DNA of 26,580 nucleotides from JAHELQ01 sp965603365. Lineage in GTDB: Bacteria > Acidobacteriota > Aminicenantia > UBA2199. The stretch spans positions 1 to 26,580 of the forward strand of contig CBFDCR010000070.1 of the NCBI GenBank assembly GCA_965603365.1, read 5' to 3'. The notes under the pieces were generated by a model. The model had not been told where the DNA came from. It ran no database searches and saw only the letters and a program-made list of their open reading frames with translations. Every line of letters starts with the position of its first letter. The first letter of the stretch is position 1. This document shows positions 17,143-23,964 of this stretch, piece by piece. The translations under genes were made by a program, and so were the position numbers.

Positions 17143-17394
17143 TCTGCCGCAAAAAATGTGCTCGGTGCGTAAAAACGTAAAAATAGATTGACATCAGGGA
17201 CTCGATGCGCCGAATAAATTGTGCGAGGTTTCAGAATGATAAAGACGGATGTGGAGAAAGGATAGGCCAGACGCATCTCACAATGGGCAGCGGTTTCCTC
17301 CTGCTCCCGGATATCGACGATGAAAACCGGTGCGGGGAACCGCTTCCAGCCTGTCCCGTTTTTTGTCCCCCCCATACTTTTTGCCTGATTTCCA
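17143..17394. other. Gene-free stretch upstream of the OmpA gene
   Basis: No gene is supported. A CCTGTCCCGTTTTTTGTCCC motif at 17350-17369 belongs to the dispersed CCTGTCCC group. Frames on both strands lack ribosome sites and family resemblance. Confidence 0.5.
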
Positions 17395-17423
17395 TTGACA
17401 ACAACATCTCTTTTCACTATAAT
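17395..17423 (+). promoter_or_regulatory. Perfect consensus sigma-70 promoter (TTGACA-N17-TATAAT)
   Basis: TTGACA at 17395-17400 and TATAAT at 17418-17423 are separated by exactly 17 bases, the full Escherichia coli-type consensus. Transcription would start near 17430, giving a leader of about 70 bases before the OmpA/DUF4892 gene, with GGAGG just before its start. Confidence 0.85.
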
Positions 17424-17502
17424 CGGCTCATGGATGGAAAACGATTTTTTTATTCAGTCCCTATTCAGCTAAACGGTAAAAAAAATTAAATGGAGGTTTA
17501 CC

Positions 17503-18462
17503 ATGAGAAAAACAGCTTTTCTGCTTTTCCTGATGCTGTCTGCTCTGCTCGCGTCAATTCCGGCCCGGGCCGGGGATATACCCGGCAGCAGCGATCATTA
17601 CATGATAACCAGGTATGCCGGTTCAACTATAATCGGACACGAAGTGAAAAGCTATGATGAGTACCGCCTGATCTTGGGCCCACAGGGGCGTGACGCCAAT
17701 GGCGAGGTGGTGGTCACAAAATCGGAGATGATAGAGGGAAAGGTGACCCGTATTATGTACAAGTCGCCCAAAGACAGGTCCACGCTGGAGGTTTACAGGA
17801 ATTACGAAAAGGCGCTGAAGGCGGCCGGTTTCGAGGAGCTATTCAACTGCAAAGAAAGCAGTTGCGGCGATCTGTTCCACCATGTATGTCCTGAATCCGT
17901 GGTTGAATATGCTTTGTACGGGGGGGATAAGAGATTTCTAGCGGCCAGGCTCAGGAGAAAAGAGGGGGACGTTTACGTTTCCCTTTATGTCATCGAGCAC
18001 ACCCTGATGAATGCTCACATGGGCCACGTCATGGTCCAGTTGGACATAATCGAGCAGGAGCCCATGGACGAGGGCATGGTCGCCGTCGAAGCCGAAGCCA
18101 TGGCGAAGGGCATAGAGGCTGAAGGGCACATAGCCCTTTACGGCATCTATTTTGATACCGACAGCGATGTGATCAGGCCTGAATCGGGCAAAACGCTCTC
18201 GGAGATAAAGAAACTTCTGGACGGGAATCCCGGACTGAGCGTGTTCATAGTAGGCCATACCGACGGCACGGGCCATTTTGACCATAATATGGGTCTTTCA
18301 AAGAGACGGGCCGGGGCGGTAGTCCGTAGGCTTGCCAGTGATTATGGTATCGCTGCCGAAAGGCTCAACGCCGAAGGTGTAGGTCCGCTTTCGCCGGTGG
18401 TATCCAATGGCAGCGAGGAAGGCAGGGCGCGGAACCGCCGTGTTGAGCTTGTGAAGAAATAG
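17503..18462 (+). CDS. OmpA-family outer-membrane protein with DUF4892-like N-terminus
   Basis: The 319-residue protein starts after TGGAGGTTTACC with a Sec signal (MRKTAFLLFLMLSALLASIP, cleavage near ARA-GD). The N-terminal half (DHYMITRYAGSTIIGHEVKS, DEYRLILGP, YRNYEKALKAAGFEELFNC) fits the DUF4892 pattern. The C-terminal 110 residues are an OmpA peptidoglycan-binding domain: LYGIYFDTDSDVIRPESGKT, VFIVGHTDGTGHFDHNMGLS, KRRAGAVVRRL and ARNRRVELV. It probably sits in the outer membrane or periplasm and holds the cell wall. It is monocistronic, with a perfect promoter upstream and a hairpin-plus-T-run downstream, so expression may be strong. Confidence 0.92.
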   Translation: MRKTAFLLFLMLSALLASIPARAGDIPGSSDHYMITRYAGSTIIGHEVKSYDEYRLILGPQGRDANGEVVVTKSEMIEGKVTRIMYKSPKDRSTLEVYRNYEKALKAAGFEELFNCKESSCGDLFHHVCPESVVEYALYGGDKRFLAARLRRKEGDVYVSLYVIEHTLMNAHMGHVMVQLDIIEQEPMDEGMVAVEAEAMAKGIEAEGHIALYGIYFDTDSDVIRPESGKTLSEIKKLLDGNPGLSVFIVGHTDGTGHFDHNMGLSKRRAGAVVRRLASDYGIAAERLNAEGVGPLSPVVSNGSEEGRARNRRVELVKK

Positions 18463-18528
18463 GCACCGAACCTGGCCTGACCTCAAATCTACTTCCTGAG
18501 CAGAGGGGGCCGGTGCTTTACTTTTTTT
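18463..18528 (+). terminator. Candidate intrinsic terminator after the OmpA gene
   Basis: GCACCG at 18463-18468 pairs with CGGTGC at 18511-18516, with inner GGCC/GGCC-type pairing possible. A run of T follows at 18522-18528. The long internal loop makes the call moderate. Confidence 0.5.
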
Positions 18529-18579
18529 GATTGTAGACGCTGCTTAGAATCTAAATATATTTTCCCTAAGGCGTACAAA

Positions 18580-18614
18580 GGCGTACAAATTGGCCTGTCC
18601 CCTTCTGGTTCCAT
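18580..18614. repeat. 35-bp dispersed repeat, copy 1
   Basis: GGCGTACAAATTGGCCTGTC and the following 15 bases are identical to 22014-22048. It contains the CCTGTCCCC motif and leads straight into 21-bp array 2. A short GGCGTACAAA direct repeat precedes it. Confidence 0.85.
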
Positions 18615-18781
18615 TCAGGTTGAGATCTGAAATATTGAGGTCGCAAGCTCAAATGTTCAGGTCGCAAGCTGAAAGTTTCAGGTCACGAGCTCAAATGTTC
18701 AGGTCGCACGCTCAAACTTTCAGGTCACCAGGTGAATGGTTGAGGTCACGGGGTGAAATGTTGAGGTCGGGAGGGCAATGA
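18614..18781. repeat. 21-bp tandem repeat array 2, 8 units
   Basis: Eight 21-bp units of the same family as array 1. The first unit is identical to that of array 1 and the last unit is the same, but only six internal units lie between (ten in array 1). The internal units favour TTCAGGTCGCAAGCTCAAAT. The 3' flank (GGCATACAATTTTTTTTGTG) is shared with array 1, so the whole element was copied, including its edges. After it, to 18888, only a REP-like GCGCCTGTCAC plus T-run (18823-18840) is seen. Confidence 0.9.
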
Positions 18782-18888
18782 TTGTCCCCTGGCATACAAT
18801 TTTTTTTGTGTTTTTGCGTTATGCGCCTGTCACTTTTTTTATCCATTACTATATTATGCGAAATGGATTGTATATCTTTTGGTATCGA

Positions 18889-19107
18889 TTAGATATCTAT
18901 TCTTTCCCATTCATCTCTCAGGTTCTTGATTTCTTTTTCCAGATCCACTTTTAGATGTTTGTAAATCCCCCTGAATTTGTCAGGATCAAAATCTATCGCT
19001 TTGATTTTGGGAACTTTGATGCTCTCTTTGATTCTCTCCCATTCTTTATAAGGGATTATCACACTCTTTCTATTACCGGCTTCATCGTAAATATACTGAA
19101 CTCTCAT
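18889..19107 (-). CDS. Small antitoxin-like protein, orphan
   Basis: The 72-residue product begins MRVQYIYDEAGNRKSVIIPY followed by KEWERIKESI, a pattern common among small antitoxin-type proteins encoded next to RelE/ParE-like toxins. The rest is a charged helix ending EIKNLRDEWERIDI. GAGGAA lies a few bases before the ATG. No toxin gene follows on the minus strand: downstream is only the repeat array. It is therefore an orphan or the survivor of a broken module. The family assignment is by resemblance only. Confidence 0.7.
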   Translation of the reverse strand: MRVQYIYDEAGNRKSVIIPYKEWERIKESIKVPKIKAIDFDPDKFRGIYKHLKVDLEKEIKNLRDEWERIDI

Positions 19108-19124
19108 TTTGTTCCTCTGCCAGT

Positions 19125-19153
19125 ATACTATTACAATTTGACTTTACCGTCAA
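19125..19153 (-). promoter_or_regulatory. Candidate promoter for the orphan antitoxin-like gene
   Basis: On the minus strand TTGACG, 17 bases, TAGTAT (4 of 6), about 18 bases before the start codon. The CACTTGAC context is shared with the promoter at 12830. Confidence 0.45.
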
Positions 19154-19236
19154 GTGAAAACCTGAAACTGACTTGAGGGACGATACTCTTTAAGTGTGTT
19201 ATGTGTTATAATTGAAATATCAATAAGGAGTAACAA

Positions 19237-19548
19237 ATGCCGCAGGCCAATTTAAAAGAGGTCATGATTAAATTGCCCCAGGTCATCGCCGAATCCTTAG
19301 AAAAAAACGAAATTGTCTCTCTACTGCTGGATAAGGCACTTCAGAGATTGGAATACTATCGCAGCCAGTGTCAGGAGATGGAGCAGAAGTATGGAATGAA
19401 ATACAATGATTTTAAGAAACGGGTCGAAGAGAGTAAAGATGAAATATTTGCAGAGTGGGATGATCTCATGGAATGGGAGGCATGTGAAATCGCCTCCAGG
19501 GAGTGGAGAGGAAAATATGAGGAGTTAAGAGCTTGTATGGCCTCTTAA
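19237..19548 (+). CDS. Antitoxin partner of TumE-family toxin
   Basis: The 103-residue protein starts after AATAAGGAGTAACAA (good ribosome site) and has TATAAT at 19207-19212 upstream. It is a helical, charged protein: a first part MPQANLKEVMIKLPQVIAES, then LDKALQRLEYYRSQCQEME and KYGMKYNDFKKRV, then EWDDLMEWEACEIASREWRG. The KYGM...F and the acidic, Trp-rich end are typical of proteins that precede TumE/DUF6516 genes. Its 3' end overlaps the toxin gene by 16 bases, so translation is coupled. It is probably the antitoxin, judged from position and pattern. Confidence 0.75.
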   Translation: MPQANLKEVMIKLPQVIAESLEKNEIVSLLLDKALQRLEYYRSQCQEMEQKYGMKYNDFKKRVEESKDEIFAEWDDLMEWEACEIASREWRGKYEELRACMAS

Positions 19549-19802
19549 GACGACTTCGAGAGTCCGGTTTATTCGCAGATATTCATGTTGTCAAACTCAT
19601 CGAAGAAAAAGAAGTGACATTTCTTAAAGTTAAAGCCGAAGTCCATGACAGTTCGATTCTTTACATTACCGAAATGCACACCGAGGATTACCATTGGCAC
19701 GATCTCGAAACCTTTCCCCATCATAAACATGTAAACGATCAAGTACTTCCATCGAGGCGTATCACCATTGAAGAGGTCATAGAAGAAATAAAGAAGAGGT
19801 AG
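19533..19802 (+). CDS. TumE-family (DUF6516) toxin with an internal in-frame deletion
   Basis: The most likely start is the TTG at 19533 inside the end of the antitoxin gene. The 89-residue product reads YGLLRRLRESGLFADIHVVK, then FLKVKAEVHDSSILYITEMH, EDYHWHDLETFPHHKHV and ITIEEVIEEIKKR, matching TumE-type proteins at both ends. Comparison with the relic at 15974 shows that 51 bases (17 codons, the block containing GELIMRWDN) are missing exactly between two CATTGG words. The frame is kept, but the conserved RWDN segment is gone, so the toxin is probably weakened or dead. A functional shortened form cannot be excluded. Confidence 0.8.
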   Translation: MYGLLRRLRESGLFADIHVVKLIEEKEVTFLKVKAEVHDSSILYITEMHTEDYHWHDLETFPHHKHVNDQVLPSRRITIEEVIEEIKKR

Positions 19803-19810
19803 GTTAAAAG

Positions 19811-19900
19811 GGTTTTTCGCGCCTGTTTTCATTTCCATATATGAACATTGTAAGGAATCAAAAAAGTGCGTTTGTTTCGCGCCTGTCCCTTTTTTTCATC
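19811..19900. repeat. Two REP-like motifs (TTTCGCGCCTGT)
   Basis: TTTTTCGCGCCTGTTTTC at 19813-19830 and GTTTCGCGCCTGTCCC plus T-run at 19874-19897 are two copies of the dispersed motif in direct orientation, directly after the tumE gene. Confidence 0.55.
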
Positions 19901-20003
19901 CTGATTCCAATTTGTGGACTCTAACGCTAACATAAATTTCCAATATTTTTGGTTAGATTTGAAATTATGTTTATATTCTGGTATAAATGAGTCGGAGTCA
20001 AAA

Positions 20004-20216
20004 ATGGGAAACACGGAATTATTGAATAGAATCACGATTAATCCGGCAGTGATGGTGGGGAAACCGACCATCCGGGGACTACGGATAACCGTTGAGCAAA
20101 TTCTTAAAGCCCTGGCAGCCGGTATTCCAGCCCAGGAATTGTTAGAAGATTACCCGGCCCCAATCCGTGACTTTAATTTGACAGAGTTTTTGGTTTGCAC
20201 TAAAATTAGATTGTAA
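20004..20216 (+). pseudogene. DUF433-family antitoxin-like gene, 3' truncated
   Basis: The frame starts MGNTELLNRITINPAVMVGK, then PTIRGLRITVEQILKALAAG and ELLEDYP, the classic DUF433 N-terminal two thirds. After DYP the sequence leaves the family (APIRDFNLTEFLVCTKIRL) and stops at 70 residues. The usual end, with a second helix rich in Ala/Tyr, is absent. The foreign tail coincides with the promoter of the next gene, so the cut is probably where a DUF433 fragment joined this locus. No ribosome site stands out before the ATG. Bases 20037-20122 recur, nearly identical, in the RiPP leader region at 26444. Confidence 0.75.
20178..20206 (+). promoter_or_regulatory. Sigma-70-type promoter for the DUF6345-like gene
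   Basis: TTGACA, 17 bases, then TAAAAT (5 of 6) ends 35 bases before the ATG at 20242; AAGGAGGT precedes that start. The promoter lies inside the 3' tail of the truncated DUF433 gene. Confidence 0.7.
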
Positions 20217-20241
20217 TTTATAAAAAAGGAGGTAAACAAAA

Positions 20242-21921
20242 ATGGGTAGATTTGCCAAGAATCTATGGTTATGGTCTTTTGTGGTCCTGTGTCTCGTATG
20301 TATCCCTCTTCAACCGACAACCTATGATGCATCGGCTTGCGGCGGCTGCGGGGAGAATGACAATCCCGATGCCGATCCGGATGCCAAAGGATTTTACGAC
20401 ACCATAAGCGGATTTACAAACTGGGCCGGAAACTTTTATAAGAAGTACAAAAACTGCAAGGAGATATATTACAAAAGATCCGGTTCAAGCGGGAGTGAAG
20501 ACTCATGGATCGATATCAGCCATATTCACTATCATGTGAGCCACGGCGGTGAACATTCGGACTCACACTATGGTACAAAGCTGACCGCGGTCATCTTTGA
20601 AGGGACATCTACAGAAGATGACAAATACCTCGATGCAGGTGAGGCGAGGAGCTCGTGGGGCGATAAGACTCTGGATTGGATTGGCTTTCGCTGTTGTACC
20701 CTCTTAAATGATAATTCCTGGAAGAGTTGGGCCAAGACGATGAATGGACTCCATCTAATATTGGGATTTAAAACCGTTAGCAAGGTGGCCGACAATTTCG
20801 GCAAGACATGGGCAAACAAGATGCTGAAGCGCACATTCAATTATGGTGGGACTACCGTTACGTTTTCACAAACGATCCCCCAGGCCTGGTTCAGCACCGT
20901 GGACAAGACCCAGCCCTCTACCATCGTGGCCCGGGTGATTGGAGAGACCGATACCTGCTATTCGGACCATCTTCATGGCAACGGTTCTGTTTGCGATGAC
21001 CCCGATCCAGACGACACCAAAAAACATTGGGATCATCGGGCCAATCCCCGCTTTCGTTTTGTGGCGGTCAATGTTCTGCCCCAGCAGGTGCGAATACCCC
21101 AGGTTATTTCGAGGGTAGTTGACGAAGCCCGTGTTCGACAGATCGGCGAAGCCTTCGGCTTTGGCGAAGACCATGAGGTGGTTGAGTCGGAAGATTCCTT
21201 TATGATGGCCCGGGCCGATGATCAGAGTCCTGATCCGGGCAATCCCGATAATCCCTCTCACCTTTTAACCGTCTTTAAGAACTCCGGCATCTACTATTAT
21301 CAGAATTTAGGCAGGCTGTGGAAGATCGATCATGAAAACCCCACGATACCGGGTATTTACCCGGAGGCCAATGCCCCCCAGAAGGCCTATGATTTCTTAA
21401 CCGACAACAGCCACATCGATTTATATCCCGATGATGTGGATATTTATGCAGTAGACCAGGACGAGATCGTGGAAGAGAACCTGGAGACCTCCGAGAGGAC
21501 GGTTCATCCTGTTTATCGTTGTGTGGCCTATTCACGGGCGGTGGAAGCAAGCGAAGGCGTGCCGGTTTCGGTGGTGGGCCCCGGTGCCAGATTAAAGGTC
21601 TATATCGACGAGGACGGCAGCATCATGGGAGCCATGGGCAATTGGCGGGAGGTGCAAACTGCCGGTACGACGCCCATCATGACAAAAGAGGCGGCCTGGA
21701 ATCTTTTCGTACAAATGGGACAGGAAGCGGTGATGGCTCCCATATTCCTGGAGTACGACAGCGTCCAGACGGATCTAAACACCGCCGCCTTCGGTTATTA
21801 TGAACATGCTGCCACGGAAATCCAGACAGAATTGATCCCGGTCTGGATTTTTGAAACAGACTATTACAAGGATGGAGAACTGATCGAGACAGCCTATGTG
21901 TGCATCCCGGCAGCCATTTAA
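20242..21921 (+). CDS. Secreted DUF6345-like protein with a clan-CD-like His/Cys pair
   Basis: The 559-residue protein follows a strong AAGGAGGT site and has a signal segment (about residues 8-24). Cys residues after it (SACGGCGEN) could allow lipidation or disulphides. The region 45-250 resembles the DUF6345 family: FYDTISGFTNWAGNFYKKYK, HIHYHVSHGGEHSDSHYG (H101-G102), DKTLDWIGFRCCTLL (C151/C152) and MNGLHLILGFKTVSKVADNF. A His-Gly pair followed about 50 residues later by a Cys after a hydrophobic strand is the catalytic pattern of caspase/gingipain-type (clan CD) peptidases, so peptidase activity is possible but unproven. The C-terminal 300 residues are beta-rich without a clear match. It has its own promoter and no obvious partner. 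Confidence 0.75.
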   Translation: MGRFAKNLWLWSFVVLCLVCIPLQPTTYDASACGGCGENDNPDADPDAKGFYDTISGFTNWAGNFYKKYKNCKEIYYKRSGSSGSEDSWIDISHIHYHVSHGGEHSDSHYGTKLTAVIFEGTSTEDDKYLDAGEARSSWGDKTLDWIGFRCCTLLNDNSWKSWAKTMNGLHLILGFKTVSKVADNFGKTWANKMLKRTFNYGGTTVTFSQTIPQAWFSTVDKTQPSTIVARVIGETDTCYSDHLHGNGSVCDDPDPDDTKKHWDHRANPRFRFVAVNVLPQQVRIPQVISRVVDEARVRQIGEAFGFGEDHEVVESEDSFMMARADDQSPDPGNPDNPSHLLTVFKNSGIYYYQNLGRLWKIDHENPTIPGIYPEANAPQKAYDFLTDNSHIDLYPDDVDIYAVDQDEIVEENLETSERTVHPVYRCVAYSRAVEASEGVPVSVVGPGARLKVYIDEDGSIMGAMGNWREVQTAGTTPIMTKEAAWNLFVQMGQEAVMAPIFLEYDSVQTDLNTAAFGYYEHAATEIQTELIPVWIFETDYYKDGELIETAYVCIPAAI

Positions 21922-22013
21922 TATATATATTCTATTTCAGTAGGCGATTCCTGCCCTGCCGCACCGACCCAGATTTTTGCCTAAAAAATAGGGGTCTTAA
22001 ACCGTGTAGATAT

Positions 22014-22048
22014 GGCGTACAAATTGGCCTGTCCCCTTCTGGTTCCAT
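22014..22048. repeat. 35-bp dispersed repeat, copy 2
   Basis: Identical over 35 bases to 18580-18614, including CCTGTCCCCTTCTGGTTCCA. Here it is not followed by a 21-bp array but by the hicBA promoter region. The rest of 21922-22145 shows no gene. Confidence 0.85.
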
Positions 22049-22090
22049 ACTTTTTAGGGAATGCTTCCGCTAAGCTGAGAGGTACGTATA

Positions 22091-22119
22091 TTGACAGAAA
22101 AGGTCATTTATACTATATT
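22091..22119 (+). promoter_or_regulatory. Sigma-70-type promoter for hicBA
   Basis: TTGACA, 17 bases, then TATATT (5 of 6), 26 bases before the hicB start codon, with TGGAGGT as ribosome site between. Confidence 0.7.
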
Positions 22120-22145
22120 AGACGTAATACGAGCCTGGAGGTCAT

Positions 22146-22397
22146 ATGAAGATTGCATTCAACATAGAAATCGTAAAGAAGGGAAAGTGGTATATTGCCC
22201 GGGCGCCGGAACTGGATTTCGTTACCCAGGGGGCCACCATTGACGAAGCCAAAAATAACATCCTGGAGTTAATCGACATCCAATTCGAGGAGATGAAGGC
22301 AATGGGAACCCTCCATGAATACCTCGAAGAGTGCGGCTTCATCGAAACTAAAAAGCCAGAGTTCATCGGCATCGAAAAACGAGAAATCAGAATCTAA
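22146..22397 (+). CDS. hicB: HicB-family antitoxin
   Basis: The 83-residue product reads MKIAFNIEIVKKGKWYIARA followed by PELDFVTQGATIDEAKNNIL, the HicB partial RNase-H fold with its usual 'ARAPELDFVTQG' strand and helix. The C-terminus (EFIGIEKREIRI) lacks a recognisable helix-turn-helix, so this is the short form whose regulation may rely on the complex. TGGAGGT precedes the ATG and a clear promoter lies upstream. HicA follows 18 bases later, so it is the antitoxin of a hicBA module with antitoxin first. Confidence 0.87.
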   Translation: MKIAFNIEIVKKGKWYIARAPELDFVTQGATIDEAKNNILELIDIQFEEMKAMGTLHEYLEECGFIETKKPEFIGIEKREIRI

Positions 22398-22415
22398 AGC
22401 CCCAGGGGCCCAACG

Positions 22416-22646
22416 TTGCCAAAGATTAACCCCATCTCATATCAGAAACTCATAAAAATCTTCCTGAAAGCCGGCTGCGAATTCAAAAGAAAAAAGGGTT
22501 CCCATCATATTCTACACTGCCCTGGTGTAAAAAGAGCCATTGTAATCCCCGGGTATGATGACATCGATGTAGAGATCATTAAGAACAATCTACGGACAGC
22601 CAATATCAGCAGAGAAGAGTACTTTAAACTCCTCGAAGAAATCTAA
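22416..22646 (+). CDS. hicA: HicA-family mRNA interferase toxin
   Basis: The 76-residue protein shows the double-stranded RNA-binding-like HicA fold: ISYQKLIKIFLKAGCEFKRK, then KGSHHILHCPGVKRAIVIPG and IKNNLRTANISREEYFKLLE. The conserved catalytic His is in GSHH. HicA toxins cut mRNA and are held by HicB. The only workable start is TTG at 22416 with no strong ribosome site, so translation is probably low and coupled to hicB. The reading frame is complete. Confidence 0.87.
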   Translation: MPKINPISYQKLIKIFLKAGCEFKRKKGSHHILHCPGVKRAIVIPGYDDIDVEIIKNNLRTANISREEYFKLLEEI

Positions 22647-22665
22647 TGCCACTAAGGGGGAAAAA

Positions 22666-23355
22666 ATGAAAAATTATCCATACTTAAAAAAGTTTCTTGA
22701 CGCATTAATAAATTCCACAAATAAGATTAATCCAATATATCGGCGACAATTTAAAGAGTTAATCAAAGTAATCCCAATTGTCGGATCATGGATTGAGACC
22801 AATACAATTGGAACGATTGAAGATAGTATACTTGAAGAGAGGCTTTCTAATTTAGAAATGGCCTGTAAAAGAGCTCTTACGGCTGATGATATAGAAATAA
22901 TCAAAACTGAAATTGCCAATATTAATAACATTTTTTTTGTGCTAATCATTACAAATCAAAAGCTACTTATTGAGCAGAATATGCGAATTACTGAACGCCT
23001 CGAATCTTTTTTTGACCCCAACAAGCAAGATATAAAATCTTTTACCCCCAAAAAGGGATTCCGATTCGTAACAATTTCTGGCGCATCCTCAACTGGCAAG
23101 GATTGCATTCTTGATATGATTCTTTCACAAGCACATAGAACAGTTCAAAAAGTGGAAAGCTTTACAAAATTCACGACTCGTCCAAAGAGAGTAGTTGATT
23201 CAAAGTACTACGACTTCGTAAATGATGATGATTTTGATCTTTTAGAAAAAAGCGGAAACATTATTTTCCCTTACTACAAAAGAGGCTTCCGTTACGGTTT
23301 TATTCCCTCTTTTTACGAATATCGTTTCAGATTAAGATCGGGGATGAAGCGATAG
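22666..23355 (+). CDS. Helical domain fused to a guanylate-kinase-like domain, 3' truncated
   Basis: The gene starts after AAGGGGGA, 19 bases behind hicA. Residues 1-120 are helical and of unknown family, with a hydrophobic LIKVIPIVGSWIET segment near 33-46. From about residue 130 a guanylate-kinase-like P-loop domain begins: FRFVTISGASSTGKDCILDM (Walker A GASSTGKD), then KFTTRPKRVVDSKYYDFVND and YYKRGFRYGF, matching the TTRxxR...YYDFV...YG steps of GMP kinases. After GFIPS the family match stops and the frame ends within sequence that belongs to a vapC 3' end on the other strand. The C-terminal lid and core of the kinase are missing, so the protein is probably inactive as a kinase. The N-terminal fusion is unusual for housekeeping gmk. 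Confidence 0.7.
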   Translation: MKNYPYLKKFLDALINSTNKINPIYRRQFKELIKVIPIVGSWIETNTIGTIEDSILEERLSNLEMACKRALTADDIEIIKTEIANINNIFFVLIITNQKLLIEQNMRITERLESFFDPNKQDIKSFTPKKGFRFVTISGASSTGKDCILDMILSQAHRTVQKVESFTKFTTRPKRVVDSKYYDFVNDDDFDLLEKSGNIIFPYYKRGFRYGFIPSFYEYRFRLRSGMKR

Positions 23356-23488
23356 TGTTTATAGTTTTTAGTGACAAACTTTGCCCTTGAAATCTTTGCA
23401 GTCGCCGCGATAAAAGCATCGGCGATGAGAAGCCCGTGGCTGAGCCGGAACTGACGAAGCAGATTTAACGCTTCGTTGTGTCAGCCAT
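23313..23488 (-). pseudogene. vapC (PIN-domain toxin) remnant, internally deleted
   Basis: On the minus strand a frame from about 23467 to the stop at 23313 reads LNLLRQFRLSHGLLIADAFI, then AATAKISRAKFVTKNYKHYR and FIPDLNLKRYS, the C-terminal third of a VapC PIN nuclease. An ATG at 23488 overlaps the antitoxin end as expected for vapC, but it opens only MADTTKR before a stop. The middle of the gene, with the first acidic residues, is gone. The 3' end overlaps the truncated kinase gene, so both were cut at the same join near 23310. Confidence 0.8.
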
Positions 23489-23726
23489 TGGCAGACTTCC
23501 ATTCGTTGGCCCGTAGTTCCCGGACCCACAGGGTGCTGTCTCTCATCTCCTGCCGGTCTGCCCACATGCCGACAAAACTCTCAGGCTGATTAACGGTACT
23601 TGTTGACGAAGTGTGACCTTTCTGGATTCCGAGTCGGGTTTTGAGAAAGGCGATAAAGTCTATCACCTCTTTCTGCTTATCAGGGGGAAGCATCTGTATA
23701 TCGTCGAGAATCGCCTGTAAATTCAT
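23481..23726 (-). CDS. DUF2281-family antitoxin (VapB-like)
   Basis: The 81-residue product starts after GGAGGTAAG and reads MNLQAILDDIQMLPPDKQKE, then VIDFIAFLKTRLG and SFVGMWADRQEMRDSTLWVR followed by ELRANEW. The last block is the standard toxin-binding end of DUF2281 antitoxins that pair with VapC PIN toxins. Its partner directly downstream is only a remnant, so the antitoxin is now an orphan. It overlaps the vapC ATG by 8 bases, the usual arrangement. Confidence 0.85.
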   Translation of the reverse strand: MNLQAILDDIQMLPPDKQKEVIDFIAFLKTRLGIQKGHTSSTSTVNQPESFVGMWADRQEMRDSTLWVRELRANEWKSANG

Positions 23727-23964
23727 ATCTTACCTCCATATATAGATAGCACAACGGGGAAAAGATTTCAACAGATTTTTTAATTTGGGTTTGTGGTTTT
23801 GGGGATTTGGATGATTTTTGCCTGACTCCAATCTGTGACCTCTCCGGCCAAAAACCCGACCACCTCATCCCCGAATGGCCCTAACCCCCTAAATTCCCCC
23901 CTTCCCCGCGGTATGGACACCAGCGGTATGGTCACCACTTCCACAAATGGGCGTTCCTATTTTC
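23727..23964. other. Gene-free stretch with a 15-bp tandem repeat
   Basis: No gene is seen. GCGGTATGGACACCA (23908-23922) is followed at once by GCGGTATGGTCACCA (23923-23937), a two-copy repeat with one mismatch. CCTGACTCCAATCTGTGA at 23821-23838 resembles the sequence after the REP-like motif at 19900. No clear terminator for the radical SAM gene is visible. Confidence 0.5.

Noticed and set aside
16624..17417. Minus-strand ORFs across the 42-bp repeat (starts near 16896, 17077 and 17417)
   Set aside because: They follow from the repeat period; the AAGGAG before 16896 is part of a repeat unit, and no family is recognised.
17205..17489. 94-codon + ORF before the OmpA gene
   Set aside because: It spans the perfect promoter, lacks a ribosome site and has no recognisable domain.
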